16,393 nucleotides of DNA from Temnopleurus reevesii (lineage: Eukaryota > Echinodermata > Echinoidea > Temnopleuroida > Temnopleuridae), in the NCBI GenBank assembly GCA_036244855.1, contig BQKZ01000159.1, positions 1 to 16,393 on the forward strand. The letters run 5' to 3'. The notes beneath the pieces were generated by a model. It did no database searches and had not been told where the DNA came from. It worked only from the letters and a program-made list of their open reading frames with translations. Positions 7,770-16,393 of the stretch are shown here, in pieces; position 1 is the first letter of the stretch; each line of letters begins with the position of its first letter. The translations under genes and the position numbers were made by a program.

Positions 7770-8440
7770 CGTTTCTTTTCTTGTCATTCCACCGGCGGGA
7801 AGTGAAGAGCTTTTCTTTCCTTCGCTGTTTTTTGCTTGTAAGCTCGGAGGCTGAATAATGTACAACTTTTTTTTTCATAATTTTTTTTAAACACATTTCC
7901 GCCCCTGTTCAAGTGAAATCCTCGCTTCGCGCCTCATCATCAGATACTTTTTTTCTTTCTTTGGGTGGGGTGGGGGTTATGCCTGATTATTTCATTCTTC
8001 CGCATGCATAATTCCATTTATTTCCAGCGAAATTGAGACAACATACGTGCATATTCGGGTGAGGGAAACCGTACGAATCAAGGAGAAAATAATAGATTCC
8101 CCCAAATATAATGGAATATGTTTTGCTCAGTTAAAGATCATCTAATATACAATAAATGTAAATACCCTCCTCTATATCCCATCTCTCTCTTATACTCTCG
8201 TCACATATTGTCATATCTTTCTCCTAATCTTGATCAATTTACTACCGGCAACAAGATTCAAGATTAATTCACTTAACTCAAACATGTATAAAGAATAAAT
8301 TTATTATCAGCACAAAATAATACAAGACAAATATTGGTAAAAATAGAAATAGAATAAATGTCAAATTATTTCATAACTGAATAACTTTCCTATTCCTTTT
8401 TATCTATGCATTTCCCATCCCCGTTCTCCCCCTCTATCTT
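7770..8440. other. Intergenic: T-runs and AT-rich DNA
   Basis: Between the two divergent genes. Several T-runs (about 7761, 7869, 7880, 7949), a GGGTGGGGTGGGGG stretch near 7963 and AT-rich sequence. No coding frame supported. Confidence 0.5.
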
Positions 8441-8880
8441 CTCCCAAACCCGGTAGTGGTGGCACCGAATAGCACCTTAGAGATTTGGGATCTCGAAAAG
8501 ATCATGAAGTTGCAGGCATCTCACGAGTTAGAAACGAGGCATCCACGCTTCACGCTTGGTTGCTTACGATGCTCATTTACCAACCAATTCGCATCTCTTC
8601 CTTCGTCCATATTCGTCCCGACTTCACCTCTCCGCAATAGAAACCCTGTGAATCTCAATTGATCAGATCATCAGCATGATCTTCTGCGTTTGAATACATT
8701 ATCGCATCAACCTTTCTGCTGTTGCTCTTGACTTTCTGGCAGCGCGGGTGAGGACTTTCCCCCCTAATATCGACGCATTAAACTTCACCGGGGCCTATCA
8801 ACTTACATGCATCCACACTGTTGATGATGTTAATTGAAAATATAAGATCAACCTCAACGTGTTTATTCGTCGCCTTCTCG
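8441..8880 (+). other. Moderate-GC upstream region of receptor gene
   Basis: GC is higher than in the surroundings from about 8440 to 8810. A 68-codon frame (8456-8662) starts at a non-ATG codon and shows no motif. The region lies 80-520 bases upstream of the receptor ATG, so it may be promoter, enhancer or untranslated exon; the sequence alone does not decide. Confidence 0.35.
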
Positions 8881-8888
8881 ACCGTGCT

Positions 8889-8895
8889 CATATAA
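8889..8895 (+). promoter_or_regulatory. Possible TATA-like element
   Basis: CATATAA about 67-73 bases upstream of the receptor ATG, set inside the loop of a 7-bp inverted repeat (CTTCTCG 8874-8880, CGAGAAG 8905-8911). If used, transcription would start near 8920 with a short leader. Such AT motifs are frequent by chance here. Confidence 0.2.
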
Positions 8896-8961
8896 CCGAA
8901 TCGCCGAGAAGTGAAAACCATCTCTTACAAAGCCCGGTGTAGATATTTGCAATTAGCTGAA

Positions 8962-9064
8962 ATGGCGGGAAGGATATTCATAGTAATGGTGATTGTCTGT
9001 GTGATGATGATATCACTTTGGTCTTCGTATTCATTCGCTCAGGGCCCTGATAAGATTATGGTTG
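8962..9064 (+). CDS. iGluR-like receptor exon 1: signal peptide
   Basis: First coding exon, 34 codons plus one base. ATG at 8962 has G at -3 and G at +4; an in-frame TAA lies upstream at 8893-8895. Residues 1-4 (MAGR) carry the positive charge, 5-20 are a hydrophobic core (IFIVMVIVCVMMISLW), and SYSFA|Q gives a good signal-peptidase site after residue 26. The mature chain begins QGPDKIMVG. The donor ATTATGGTTG|GTAAGT is near consensus, phase 1. The single last G joins GT of the exon at 12354 to give VGGVFD, the start of the first beta strand of ionotropic glutamate receptor amino-terminal domains. The product would be secreted into the ER and reach the cell surface. The frame past the donor (to 9156) is intron. 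Confidence 0.72.
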
Positions 9065-9803
9065 GTAAGTATAATCATATTATTATCATTCAAAACATTA
9101 AAATAGTTAGGTCTGGAGATAAAGGAATATTTCAGAACTTAAATATCATTTCGTGATGAACTGCACAATATCATAAACTTTTTGTATTCCGTGAGCTACT
9201 TCTTAGTTACATGGATAAATCATTTAAAAAATGGACGCTTAATAATTAAGTTGCCCCTTTTAAGTTGCAATCATAATAATGCATTACCATGAGCAATTTT
9301 ATCGATGTATTATTAACAATATTGATAATTATATACAGCAATAATAAAACATGTTATTCGCATACAGTATTCATTCTGCAGAGTACTTTAGGCGCATTTG
9401 CATTATTATTACTATGGCTTTAGCTGTCGCCATCCCGGTGTAGAGTGACTACGGCTCTCTACCATTAATTCTAGCTTCAATAAGAAAAGCAATATTAGGC
9501 TAATGTACGTAGGCATGTTGTAAACAATATCTCTGTCGGGTTAAAGATCACGATCTGTCGATGAACGATGTTCTAACGCTCCTCTATATAAAACAAAAGA
9601 AAAGAATAAGACGATGGGTGAGAATTTGTACAAAATAACTTTCTCAGGCAAATTATATGATACAGCTTGCGAGGCCTAAAAGGGAAAATTGAAAAAGTTT
9701 CCAGATACATAATCCCGCCATTCATTTTATTCTTAGAGCATATTGAAAAGTGCTATCACACGATTTTGACTTTGCGAGAGTGTGTTACAAAATTACAAAA
9801 ACC

Positions 9804-9978
9804 TTGGTTTAGATTTAACCACGATTTAGATTTTGGTTTAGATTTTTGTTTTGGTTTAGATTTTGGTTTAGATTTTGATTTTGGTTTAGATTTTGGTTTA
9901 GATCTTGGTTAAGATTTTGATTTTGGTTTAGATTTTGGTTTTGGTTTAGATTTTGGTTAAGATTTTGGTTTTGGTTAA
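9804..9978 (+). repeat. Minisatellite, 12-bp TTTAGATTTTGG unit
   Basis: About 14 units built from GGTTTAGATTTT with 6-bp half-unit variants (GGTTTT, GATTTT) and later GGTTAAGATTTT variants. The plus-strand frame reads as an FGLDFGLD-type repeat, but it stops inside the array and lies in an intron, so it is not protein coding. Confidence 0.9.
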
Positions 9979-10115
9979 GACTCAGTTTGACACGGTGCGA
10001 ATGATATGTGTTGGGGCATACTGCGTATCATGATTGAACTCGCTGGGGCATAGACAATAAACTGGTACTATATATGAAGCTTTCTAAGCTACACTGAAAA
10101 TTGACCACTATTTAA

Positions 10116-10721
10116 AGGGGAACTGATCTCTGGAATTATCTTGCTCTCATTGAATGAAGAAAAATCAGATGAACAAACTGTAAACATTTGGCGAAATCGG
10201 ACAGCCCGTTAAAAAGTTATGAGATTTCAAATTCACAAAGATTTGACTGCTGCTCATGGGGATCCGTGCGATCGGCAACACTGACGGAATCTGTGACGTC
10301 ATATCGGATAACTCTTCATTCCCTTGGTACATATATTTTTAGAAATAGATTGATATAAAAATTAGAGTAAGGTTGCAACATGACTCTTTTCGAAATACAT
10401 GCAGAATCTATATAAAAAAATGCTACCGTATATCCCAACCAACAATTGTCATTTTGTTGACTTTTGCGTAAAAGTGAGAAATTTTGTATACAGAGTGAAA
10501 GAGGAGTTGTCCGACATGACGTAACATATTCCGTCGAATTTGCCGATCGCACGGATCCCCGTGAGCGGCAGGGATCGTCATACCTCTGTCATGTCTGTGA
10601 CCTTGTGATAAATTCATAAATTTTGAACGGGTTGTCCGTATTTTCTAAAATTTTTTATAATTTGTTCATTTGATTTTTCTCCATTCAATGAGAGCACATC
10701 AATTCCAGGGGTTAGTTCCTT
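10116..10721. mobile_element. Foldback (long inverted repeat) element
   Basis: Two imperfect arms of about 200-220 bases in inverted orientation (about 10116-10315 and 10501-10721) around a centre of about 185 bases. The best block is a perfect 21-base match (10258-10278 against 10540-10560, core GGATCCGTGCGATCGGC). Others are GCTCTCATTGAATG (10143-10156) against CATTCAATGAGAGC (10682-10695) and GACGTCAT against ATGACGTA. Weaker similarity may extend out to about 10090 and 10748. No coding capacity and no target duplication that I could define. It probably belongs to a non-autonomous DNA transposon family. Confidence 0.75.
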
Positions 10722-10799
10722 TTAGTTATACATATTGTTCAATGTTAGAAAAGGTATTAATTTTTAATTCACCGGAACTACATTAGATTTTTTCGTATC

Positions 10800-11040
10800 T
10801 AACGCTGAAAATTGTAAAGAAAAGAAGAAAGAAAAAAAAAAGAAAGGTGTTAATTGCAAGTACTAGCGCTGCAGTGGCGACAGACATTATTTCCCATGCA
10901 CAAGCGCTCAATATAGAGTAAACGAATGTGTTGTTAATTATTGTTGATGAAAGTGCAATACAATATTAGTTTTGTTTTTGCAAATGATATTGTATTGTTT
11001 ATATCTTAATAATTCGAAAACCTAAAATTGATTTCATTGG
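10800..11040. other. Intron sequence with purine run
   Basis: A GAAAAGAAGAAAGAAAAAAAAAAG-like A/G run near 10815-10848, followed by AT-rich intron sequence; nothing else recognised. Confidence 0.45.
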
Positions 11041-11043
11041 TGT

Positions 11044-11343
11044 AAAATAATAATAACAATAATAGGTCCATTTATATAGCGCAATTACTATATGCATATA
11101 CTCTACCGCGCTTGATACTAGGTACCATAATATAACCCTGGCTATAACTGCAGAGCAAGCCAGTTAGGCGCTCAAGCATTCCAAGGAATAAATTCCTGCC
11201 AGGTATCCTTTTTTCACCTGGGTTGAATGCAGCACAGTGTGGATGAATTTCTTGCTGAAGGAAATTAACACCATGGGTAGGACTCGAACCGCGGACCTCT
11301 GCCTGAAAGGCAAGAGTCAGAACCACTACACCACGACGCTTCC
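11044..11343 (-). mobile_element. tRNA-derived SINE, minus orientation, near full
   Basis: Read on the minus strand, it starts GGAAGCGTCGTGGTGTAGTGG with box A at 11334-11323, has box B GGTTCGAGTCC at 11290-11280 (canonical), then the family body (GGTGTTAATTTCCTTCAGCA, TGCTGCATTCAACCCAGGTG) and ends GCGCTATATAAATGG followed by a (TTA)n tail at 11064-11046. Both Pol III boxes are intact, better than in the other copies. It lies antisense in intron 1 of the receptor gene. Open frames across it are by-products. Confidence 0.88.
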
Positions 11344-11970
11344 ACTCATATCTACGCAATTCTTTACCCCACATCATCAGTGGTAACTAATGCGACTATT
11401 GTAAATTGATGCGTTGGTCATTGCAAGCTACATTATAGGTTATTCTGCCCATATTCATAGCTCATGAATGATTCCCGCCGACCGATCGTGATATGCATAT
11501 CCCCATGATGCTGGCGACATGCATTCGAAAGGTGAACGAGCAACAAACTCGCCAAAGAGAAAACAGGAATACACCAGCAGAATAAAATGTACCGACAGCT
11601 GGGTGCAGATATCATTCGAATTTTCCTTATTTATCATTACATTTAACTAAATCCGAATTATTACAGACGACAAAAAGTATGACTTTCTCTCGTTATACTG
11701 TAGATGATAAACCAATTTGCTATTTTGAAGACATTGTCACACATTCAAGATTTCGTTCTTTAAAAAAATTCTGAAATCGAGCCGCCTGACCTATACTATG
11801 TTATTACATTGAAATTGCTGCAAAAACAGCAAAGAAAATCATACATGAACCAACAAATGTATCTACGAAAATTGGATAAAGCGTTTAGTGTCGCGTTATC
11901 ATTTTCACAGCTTAGTTTATGCATACCATTAACAATTTTAGGTAGCATTTAGAAACTTGCATCTAAGATA

Positions 11971-11982
11971 CCCCCCCCCCCC
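11971..11982 (+). repeat. C12 homopolymer
   Basis: Twelve consecutive C residues inside the receptor intron; a likely length-variable site and prone to sequencing error. Confidence 0.9.
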
Positions 11983-12353
11983 GAAAACATAGTGAACACT
12001 ATAAAATCCAAAGTGTTTTTAGCACCGAAGTATCTGATCACTATATTATTAATCATTCGAACATGTCACAATTTAATAGCATTTCATGCCATGTATTAAA
12101 ACAGGGGAAGATCGAAATAACATTAAAATGAAAACCGGATCCGATTTCGATAGCAATAGAAAGACAAATTAGAATGAGGCTTACTCTACACAGCTGCTCT
12201 AACATTTTTATTTCAAGAAAATTAGTAGTATCTATGTTTATCCCACACGAGTTCTTATAGATCAGACTCTATACTTATTAATGAAAACGTTTTTGTTGTT
12301 GCTGTTGTTTTTGTTTGTTCTAGTCATTATCGTTGTATTTTTTTTAATTTTAG

Positions 12354-12500
12354 GTGGAGTATTTGACAAACGCATTGACTTTGGTTTTGAGCGTGGCATC
12401 ATCGCCCATAATACCCAGAAGAACAAGTCAAGTGATTTCCAGTTCATGGCCTACATACTACCAGCTCTCCTGGAAGATACTTTCAATGTAACCAGAAGAT
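12354..12500 (+). CDS. iGluR-like receptor exon 2: start of ATD
   Basis: A 147-base internal exon, phase 1 at both ends, between TTTTTTAATTTTAG and the donor AGAT|GTAAGT. Joined to exon 1 it encodes residues 35-83: VGGVFDKRIDFGFERGIIAH.. through ..LLEDTFNVTRR. This matches the amino-terminal domain of AMPA/kainate receptors: the IGG[LI]F strand, a helix with [AG]FR-like residues at the expected distance, then the D-S/T-F-x-V/A-T/S segment that leads to a conserved Cys (AMPA NSFAVTNAFC, kainate DSFEASKKAC). The split T ending this exon leaves the Cys for the next exon. NVT at residues 79-81 is a glycosylation sequon. The family is well supported by layout but rests on few residues; subtype (AMPA-, kainate- or invertebrate-specific) is open. 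The ligand-binding domain and pore are not in the window. Confidence 0.7.
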
Positions 12501-14860
12501 GTAAGTCTTATTTTAAGTCTTTTTTAAAGTCTTTTTTTATTCTCTTGAATTTTCTACAAATTCCATATTTTCTCCAAAACATTCAACCACTCGGCCAACT
12601 ATCAGTTCTAGAATGATGTGTCCTGTTAAACCTAATGCCTAAAATATTGAATAATTCGTAAATATTTAGAATTGCTTGTGAAAACCTAATATATTTACGC
12701 AGATAAAACAACAGAGTTGGCTTGGAACATTTATGTCTAGATTAATGTTCTGCAAATATGGTTACACTTAACTTAACCTAAAAGGAATATCAGCTGCAAA
12801 AGGATGAATAAATTCACTTCAAGTTGCGAAATACTTGCAGAATTATTAACGCGCTTGTATATACAGAGGCCTGTAACGTAAAAGAGATACGATAAATCTT
12901 GCAATTAATTGCATTTATTTGGTACACATTTTGCCATAGACTTTATGATAAATATTTATCGTAAGTTTATTTGCATCTTTTATGTTACAGACCCCATAAT
13001 TGTTCTTTCATGAAAAAGGAGAAAGAGTGGATTGAAAAGTTACGGTTTCAACTTTCGATCGGATTAAGAATACAAAAGAAAAAAAAGAATAAAATAAGAA
13101 TAATTCAACAAATGTTCACATTGTTCGCATTCGCTTGCAATGAGATAATAATGATTTTAGGAATTGAAATGAAAAACGGTCCAAAAGCAATCAGTCTTCT
13201 TTTTTAATGTAAAGCAAATTTTAGAATGATATAAATTTAATTGATTGTAATGATCAGATGAATGACTTATAACACATTTATATGCTTTAAATCATGTATT
13301 TGCACGATATTTGAAGTTGTAATGTATTTTCATATTCATCTGTATTCATGTTTTCTTTTCCTGCTCTGCTATATGCATGTATTCAAATGTTGTTTCTGCT
13401 GTATTTTCATGTATGCACATAGTGCGTGCTTAAAAAGTAGTTTTTACAAATGAATGCACCTACCCTGTTTTTAAAGAAGACTGTAATAAATAAATGAATA
13501 GATAAATAAATAAATAAAACATATGAAAAGAGAGAATTTTAGAATAGTTTAGAGTTAATAGACCCATGTTATCCAAAACAAGCAACATTGTAATTTTCTT
13601 CGTGGTGCTTCTGTATTTTACAATTTTAATCTATCCTTTATTTTGATTCGCTTTGGCGCGCTTAACCTGTAACATATTGGACATAAATCGACACTAATGA
13701 ATAAAATCGACTTAAATTCTTGAATAGCATTCAATTTTGATGAAATCAATGATGTGAATTTATTATTTCTGACTTCGGCCATGGCTGAATCTCCATTAGA
13801 TGTAATATCAGTGATGCTAGCTCCGACCAGTTATTCTTTTTTTATCATTAGGCCTAAATATCAGGTAATTTCAAGAAAATCAAAGATATATCGTATATCA
13901 GAATTTGCTAATACCTCTACGAAACCGACTAGATTTTCTGGATAGCTTTTGATCTTTCAATCAATTTAGTGGTTCGATTACTTGGAAGGTGAGCTTGGTA
14001 ACGCGTTCTCGACGTTCTTATAAAATTTGAAATGCAATTATTTAGACAATCACTAATGATCCCAGATTATAAATGAAATTAATAAAATTAATTTTAATTC
14101 CTCAAAGGACTCGTGTGAGATGATATTCAATAAAGCAAAACAGATAACTACGACTCCATGGTGCCTAATGGTATCATAATATACTTTAATTACCAGCATT
14201 TACGAATCATGACTTTTTCACTTCCCCCATCGCTCTTCCACGAGGGTTTGGTTTCCAAATACCATGCCTACTTGACTCTATAGGCGCAGTCACATATTCG
14301 GGATTATTGCGTATAACAAGTGTAAAATTTTGTTAACACTTGGCGTGCACACGCATTAGCATCAGCTTTCGTCTTTCGTATGTATTTTTTTAGTTCACGA
14401 AGCGTCTTCCAAATTCTATTAACGCTGGGCAGACATTGACTATCAAACGAAAGGTATGATTAAGCATTTATATATATATATGCCACCTGTGCGTAGAAAT
14501 ACGCATTGTTGCTCTCTTGAGTAACGTAACATTTGTTTGGCTGGCTTTAGACATACGATCATGTATCAAAATTATATCACGATCGTTCGTGTTTCGGGGC
14601 ATATGTTAAACAAATTCAAACGATGACGTTTGACGCAAACGTGTAACAGAGACTGTGTGTAGATGATGCTAATGATGGCAGTTGATGGTGGAGAGACATA
14701 TCCCTTTTCTTTATAATGCGATGGTCCGATGGGGTCCGGTAGCTAGGGAAATCAATATGGGCGAGATGAGGTATAGGGGCTTATCAAATATTCACAAGAT
14801 GTATCAAAGATTCATGCCCAGATTTGCATCCCTTCACTAGGTCGACTCCAGGGTGAGTGT
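12501..14860. other. Receptor intron 2, no further exon seen
   Basis: Starts with the GTAAGT donor. An acceptor-like TTTTATGTTACAG at 12978-12990 would continue as YPIIVLS then stop, unlike any glutamate receptor, so I reject it. The rest is AT-rich, with an AAATA repeat at 13486-13520. The next receptor exon (encoding the conserved Cys) was not found and is expected beyond the window. Confidence 0.5.
13486..13520 (+). repeat. (AAAT)n simple repeat
   Basis: Interrupted AATA/GAATA/GATAA tetranucleotide units; low complexity. Confidence 0.8.
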
Positions 14861-14872
14861 CTATTATCACGC

Positions 14873-15112
14873 TGAGAGGGAAGGAATGAAACTGGTAGAG
14901 ACTCAAGATAGAGGAAAAGAGAGGAGAGAGGCAGAAATGGGTGGAGAGAGAGAGAAGTAGAGAGGGAGAAAGAGAGAGATGAAGAGAGAGGAAAGAGGCA
15001 GATATAGGAAGAGGGAGAGAGAGAGAGAGGTAGAGAGGAAGAAAGAGAGAGATATAGATAAAGAAAGAGAGGGAGAGAGAGAGAAAGAGAGAGAAATAGA
15101 AAGAAATCGTAA
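14873..15112 (+). repeat. Long purine (GA-rich) tract, about 240 bp
   Basis: Almost only A and G on the plus strand, with many GAGAGA blocks and rare pyrimidines. Its complement gives an open frame of Ser/Leu/Phe (14784-15128, minus), which is an artefact of the (TC)n composition and not a gene. Confidence 0.9.
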
Positions 15113-15405
15113 AACTGAATGTTTCCAATAACTTTAAAATAGAACGAAAGGCACTAAAAAATGATGTGGGATTTAATAGAGAAAAGGGATGGAAAGAAAG
15201 ATAGAAATATCAAAAAGTAAAACAAGCAACAGATATTCATAGACAAAGAGGTATATAACTGTTTAAAATATTTGAAGAAAACTTACCTGTGTTCTAAAAG
15301 AGTGTACAGATAAGTAAATTGTTTTGATCCTGTTGTCATTGTTTAGTTAACATGATTGAAATCTACCTTCTCCATTGAGCTCATCATCAACATAAACCTT
15401 TTACA
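15113..15405. other. AT-rich intron sequence
   Basis: No gene, repeat family or site recognised. Confidence 0.5.
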
Positions 15406-15407
15406 AG

Positions 15408-15470
15408 TAATGATAATAATTATTAATATAGCGCTCAATAAAATTTTCCCTAAGCGCTTTAAAACGTTTT
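15408..15470 (-). mobile_element. SINE 3'-end fragment
   Basis: Plus-strand text AATGATAATAATTATTAATATAGCGC and TTTTCCCTAAGCGCTTT is the reverse complement of the last 60 bases of the SINE at 5399-5714 (AGCGCTTAGGGAA to GTGCTATATAAA and the TTA tail). Head and body are missing, consistent with 5' truncation on insertion. Confidence 0.6.
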
Positions 15471-16393
15471 CTTAACATTATAATACCGGTAAATGACCTT
15501 TTTGGTAAGGGATAAAGTGATTTCATATCTAATTGAGATTAAGCTATAGTTGAAAACCCTTTATCAGGGTTGCCCTTATGGAATGGAATAACATATACGA
15601 TTCATATAAAAAGATAAGGGACATTCAGAAGTTCCAGTTTGTTCTGTGAAGGCACATTATTGGAAACTACGCATTTGGTGGAAGCGCATGGCAATGGTTT
15701 TAATTATTCAATCCATGTTATTGCTTTGCACTCGAGAGAATGAAAAGAACATTTTCGTTCGTTCATATAACTAAAACGCCTTTAAAATGTAATGATGAAA
15801 TTCTAGAAAATCGGAAATGAGTTATTCATAATACCGTGAATATTGAATGGGCGAACCAGAACTCGGGTTATCAAACCAAGGGGGCTGCTGCTACAATGTT
15901 TCGATTAATTTAATAGGCAAGCACCATTTTAACCTATTGTTTCATACTCGTCATAAAAGCGGAGACAGTTTGCGAATGAAAACACGCGTTTAAATTTGCA
16001 ACTGATTTGCTGGATATTTGCGATTAATTGCAACTTTGTAGCAACACCACCCTCGAATAGGTGTTGTATATCGTACAGTACAATAAAATTAATATTATGT
16101 GATTGTTACACCTCCCTTAATGTACCTCAAAACGTATAATCCATTTAGTCTTCTATCGTGTTAAAGTCGATTAGGAGGGTCTGTGGAAGGTGATTTTATA
16201 TACGTTCCATATAATTAAAACGCGGATTCGATAAGACATTGTTTATGCCCCAAAATATTCATGGTTCGGTGAATGGGTCAGAAAAGAATAACGGAGATCA
16301 CTTCTGTGCCTCTGATCAATAATTATTGATAAAGCTCATCGACAATCATTGTATATATCATATCATTAAAATACGCATTCGGTAACACTTATT
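15471..16393. other. AT-rich sequence to the window end
   Basis: No exon, RNA gene or repeat family supported. A small near-palindrome (TTGCAACTGA..GATTAATTGCAAC, near 15997-16034) is the only local structure noticed. Confidence 0.45.

Larger units (their letters stand above)
9065..12353 (+). other. Intron 1 of receptor gene (3289 bp, phase 1)
   Basis: GTAAGT at the 5' end and TATTTTTTTTAATTTTAG at the 3' end. It holds a minisatellite (9804-9978), a foldback element (10116-10721), an antisense SINE (11044-11343) and a C-run (11971-11982). The remaining stretches, 9065-9800 and 11350-12340, are AT-rich and show no gene. Confidence 0.65.

Noticed and set aside
9667..9912. 81-codon frame with FGLD repeats
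   Set aside because: Product of the TTTAGATTTTGG minisatellite in an intron, with a non-ATG start.
11072..11377. 101-codon minus-strand frame
   Set aside because: It lies almost wholly within a SINE; the sequence VVVLTLAFQAEVRGS comes from the tRNA-like head.
12971..13207. Possible third receptor exon after an acceptor-like TTTTATGTTACAG
   Set aside because: In the required phase it reads YPIIVLS and stops; no glutamate-receptor residues. The longer frame here is Lys/Ile-rich AT sequence.
13754..13945. 63-codon plus-strand frame
   Set aside because: Non-ATG start, no domain, ordinary AT-rich intron composition.
14784..15128. 114-codon minus-strand frame rich in Ser, Leu and Phe
   Set aside because: It is the complement of a GA-rich purine tract; a (TC)n repeat lacks stop codons in all frames.

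Overview
This is eukaryotic, AT-rich nuclear DNA, most likely from a marine invertebrate deuterostome and probably an echinoderm such as a sea urchin. The evidence is the intron-split genes with GT-AG borders, many simple repeats, and several copies of a tRNA-derived SINE with a (TTA)n tail of the kind common in sea urchin genomes. The species assignment is inference. No bacterial-type genes, rRNA, functional tRNA or CRISPR are present. Nearly all longer open frames are chance frames or lie inside repeats.

Two genes can be built by hand from exon borders and codon phase, and they diverge from a shared region at about 7.36-8.96 kb. The minus-strand gene has four coding exons (7357-7197, 5938-5796, 2472-2258, 1778-1152). 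They join with matching phases (2, 1, 0) into a 381-residue protein with an acidic segment, an Arg/Ser-rich segment with RRxS/T motifs, a predicted coiled coil and a Lys-rich tail. I do not recognise its family. Its upstream side carries an NRF1-like site and five TKACGTCA-type (bZIP) half-sites.

The plus-strand gene enters the window with two exons (8962-9064 and 12354-12500) separated by a 3.3-kb phase-1 intron. Joined, they encode a signal peptide and the first strand and helix of an amino-terminal domain like that of AMPA/kainate-type ionotropic glutamate receptors. The rest of the receptor should lie beyond the right edge.

The introns and flanks are full of repeats: five SINE copies (2.57-2.83, 5.40-5.71, 6.72-6.89, 11.04-11.34, 15.41-15.47 kb), a 224-bp terminal-inverted-repeat element with a perfect 9-bp target duplication and a duplicated left end (4431-4654), a foldback element of about 0.6 kb (10.1-10.7 kb), a 12-bp minisatellite, a long purine tract and several homopolymer runs. 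From 12.5 kb to the end I see no further exon.
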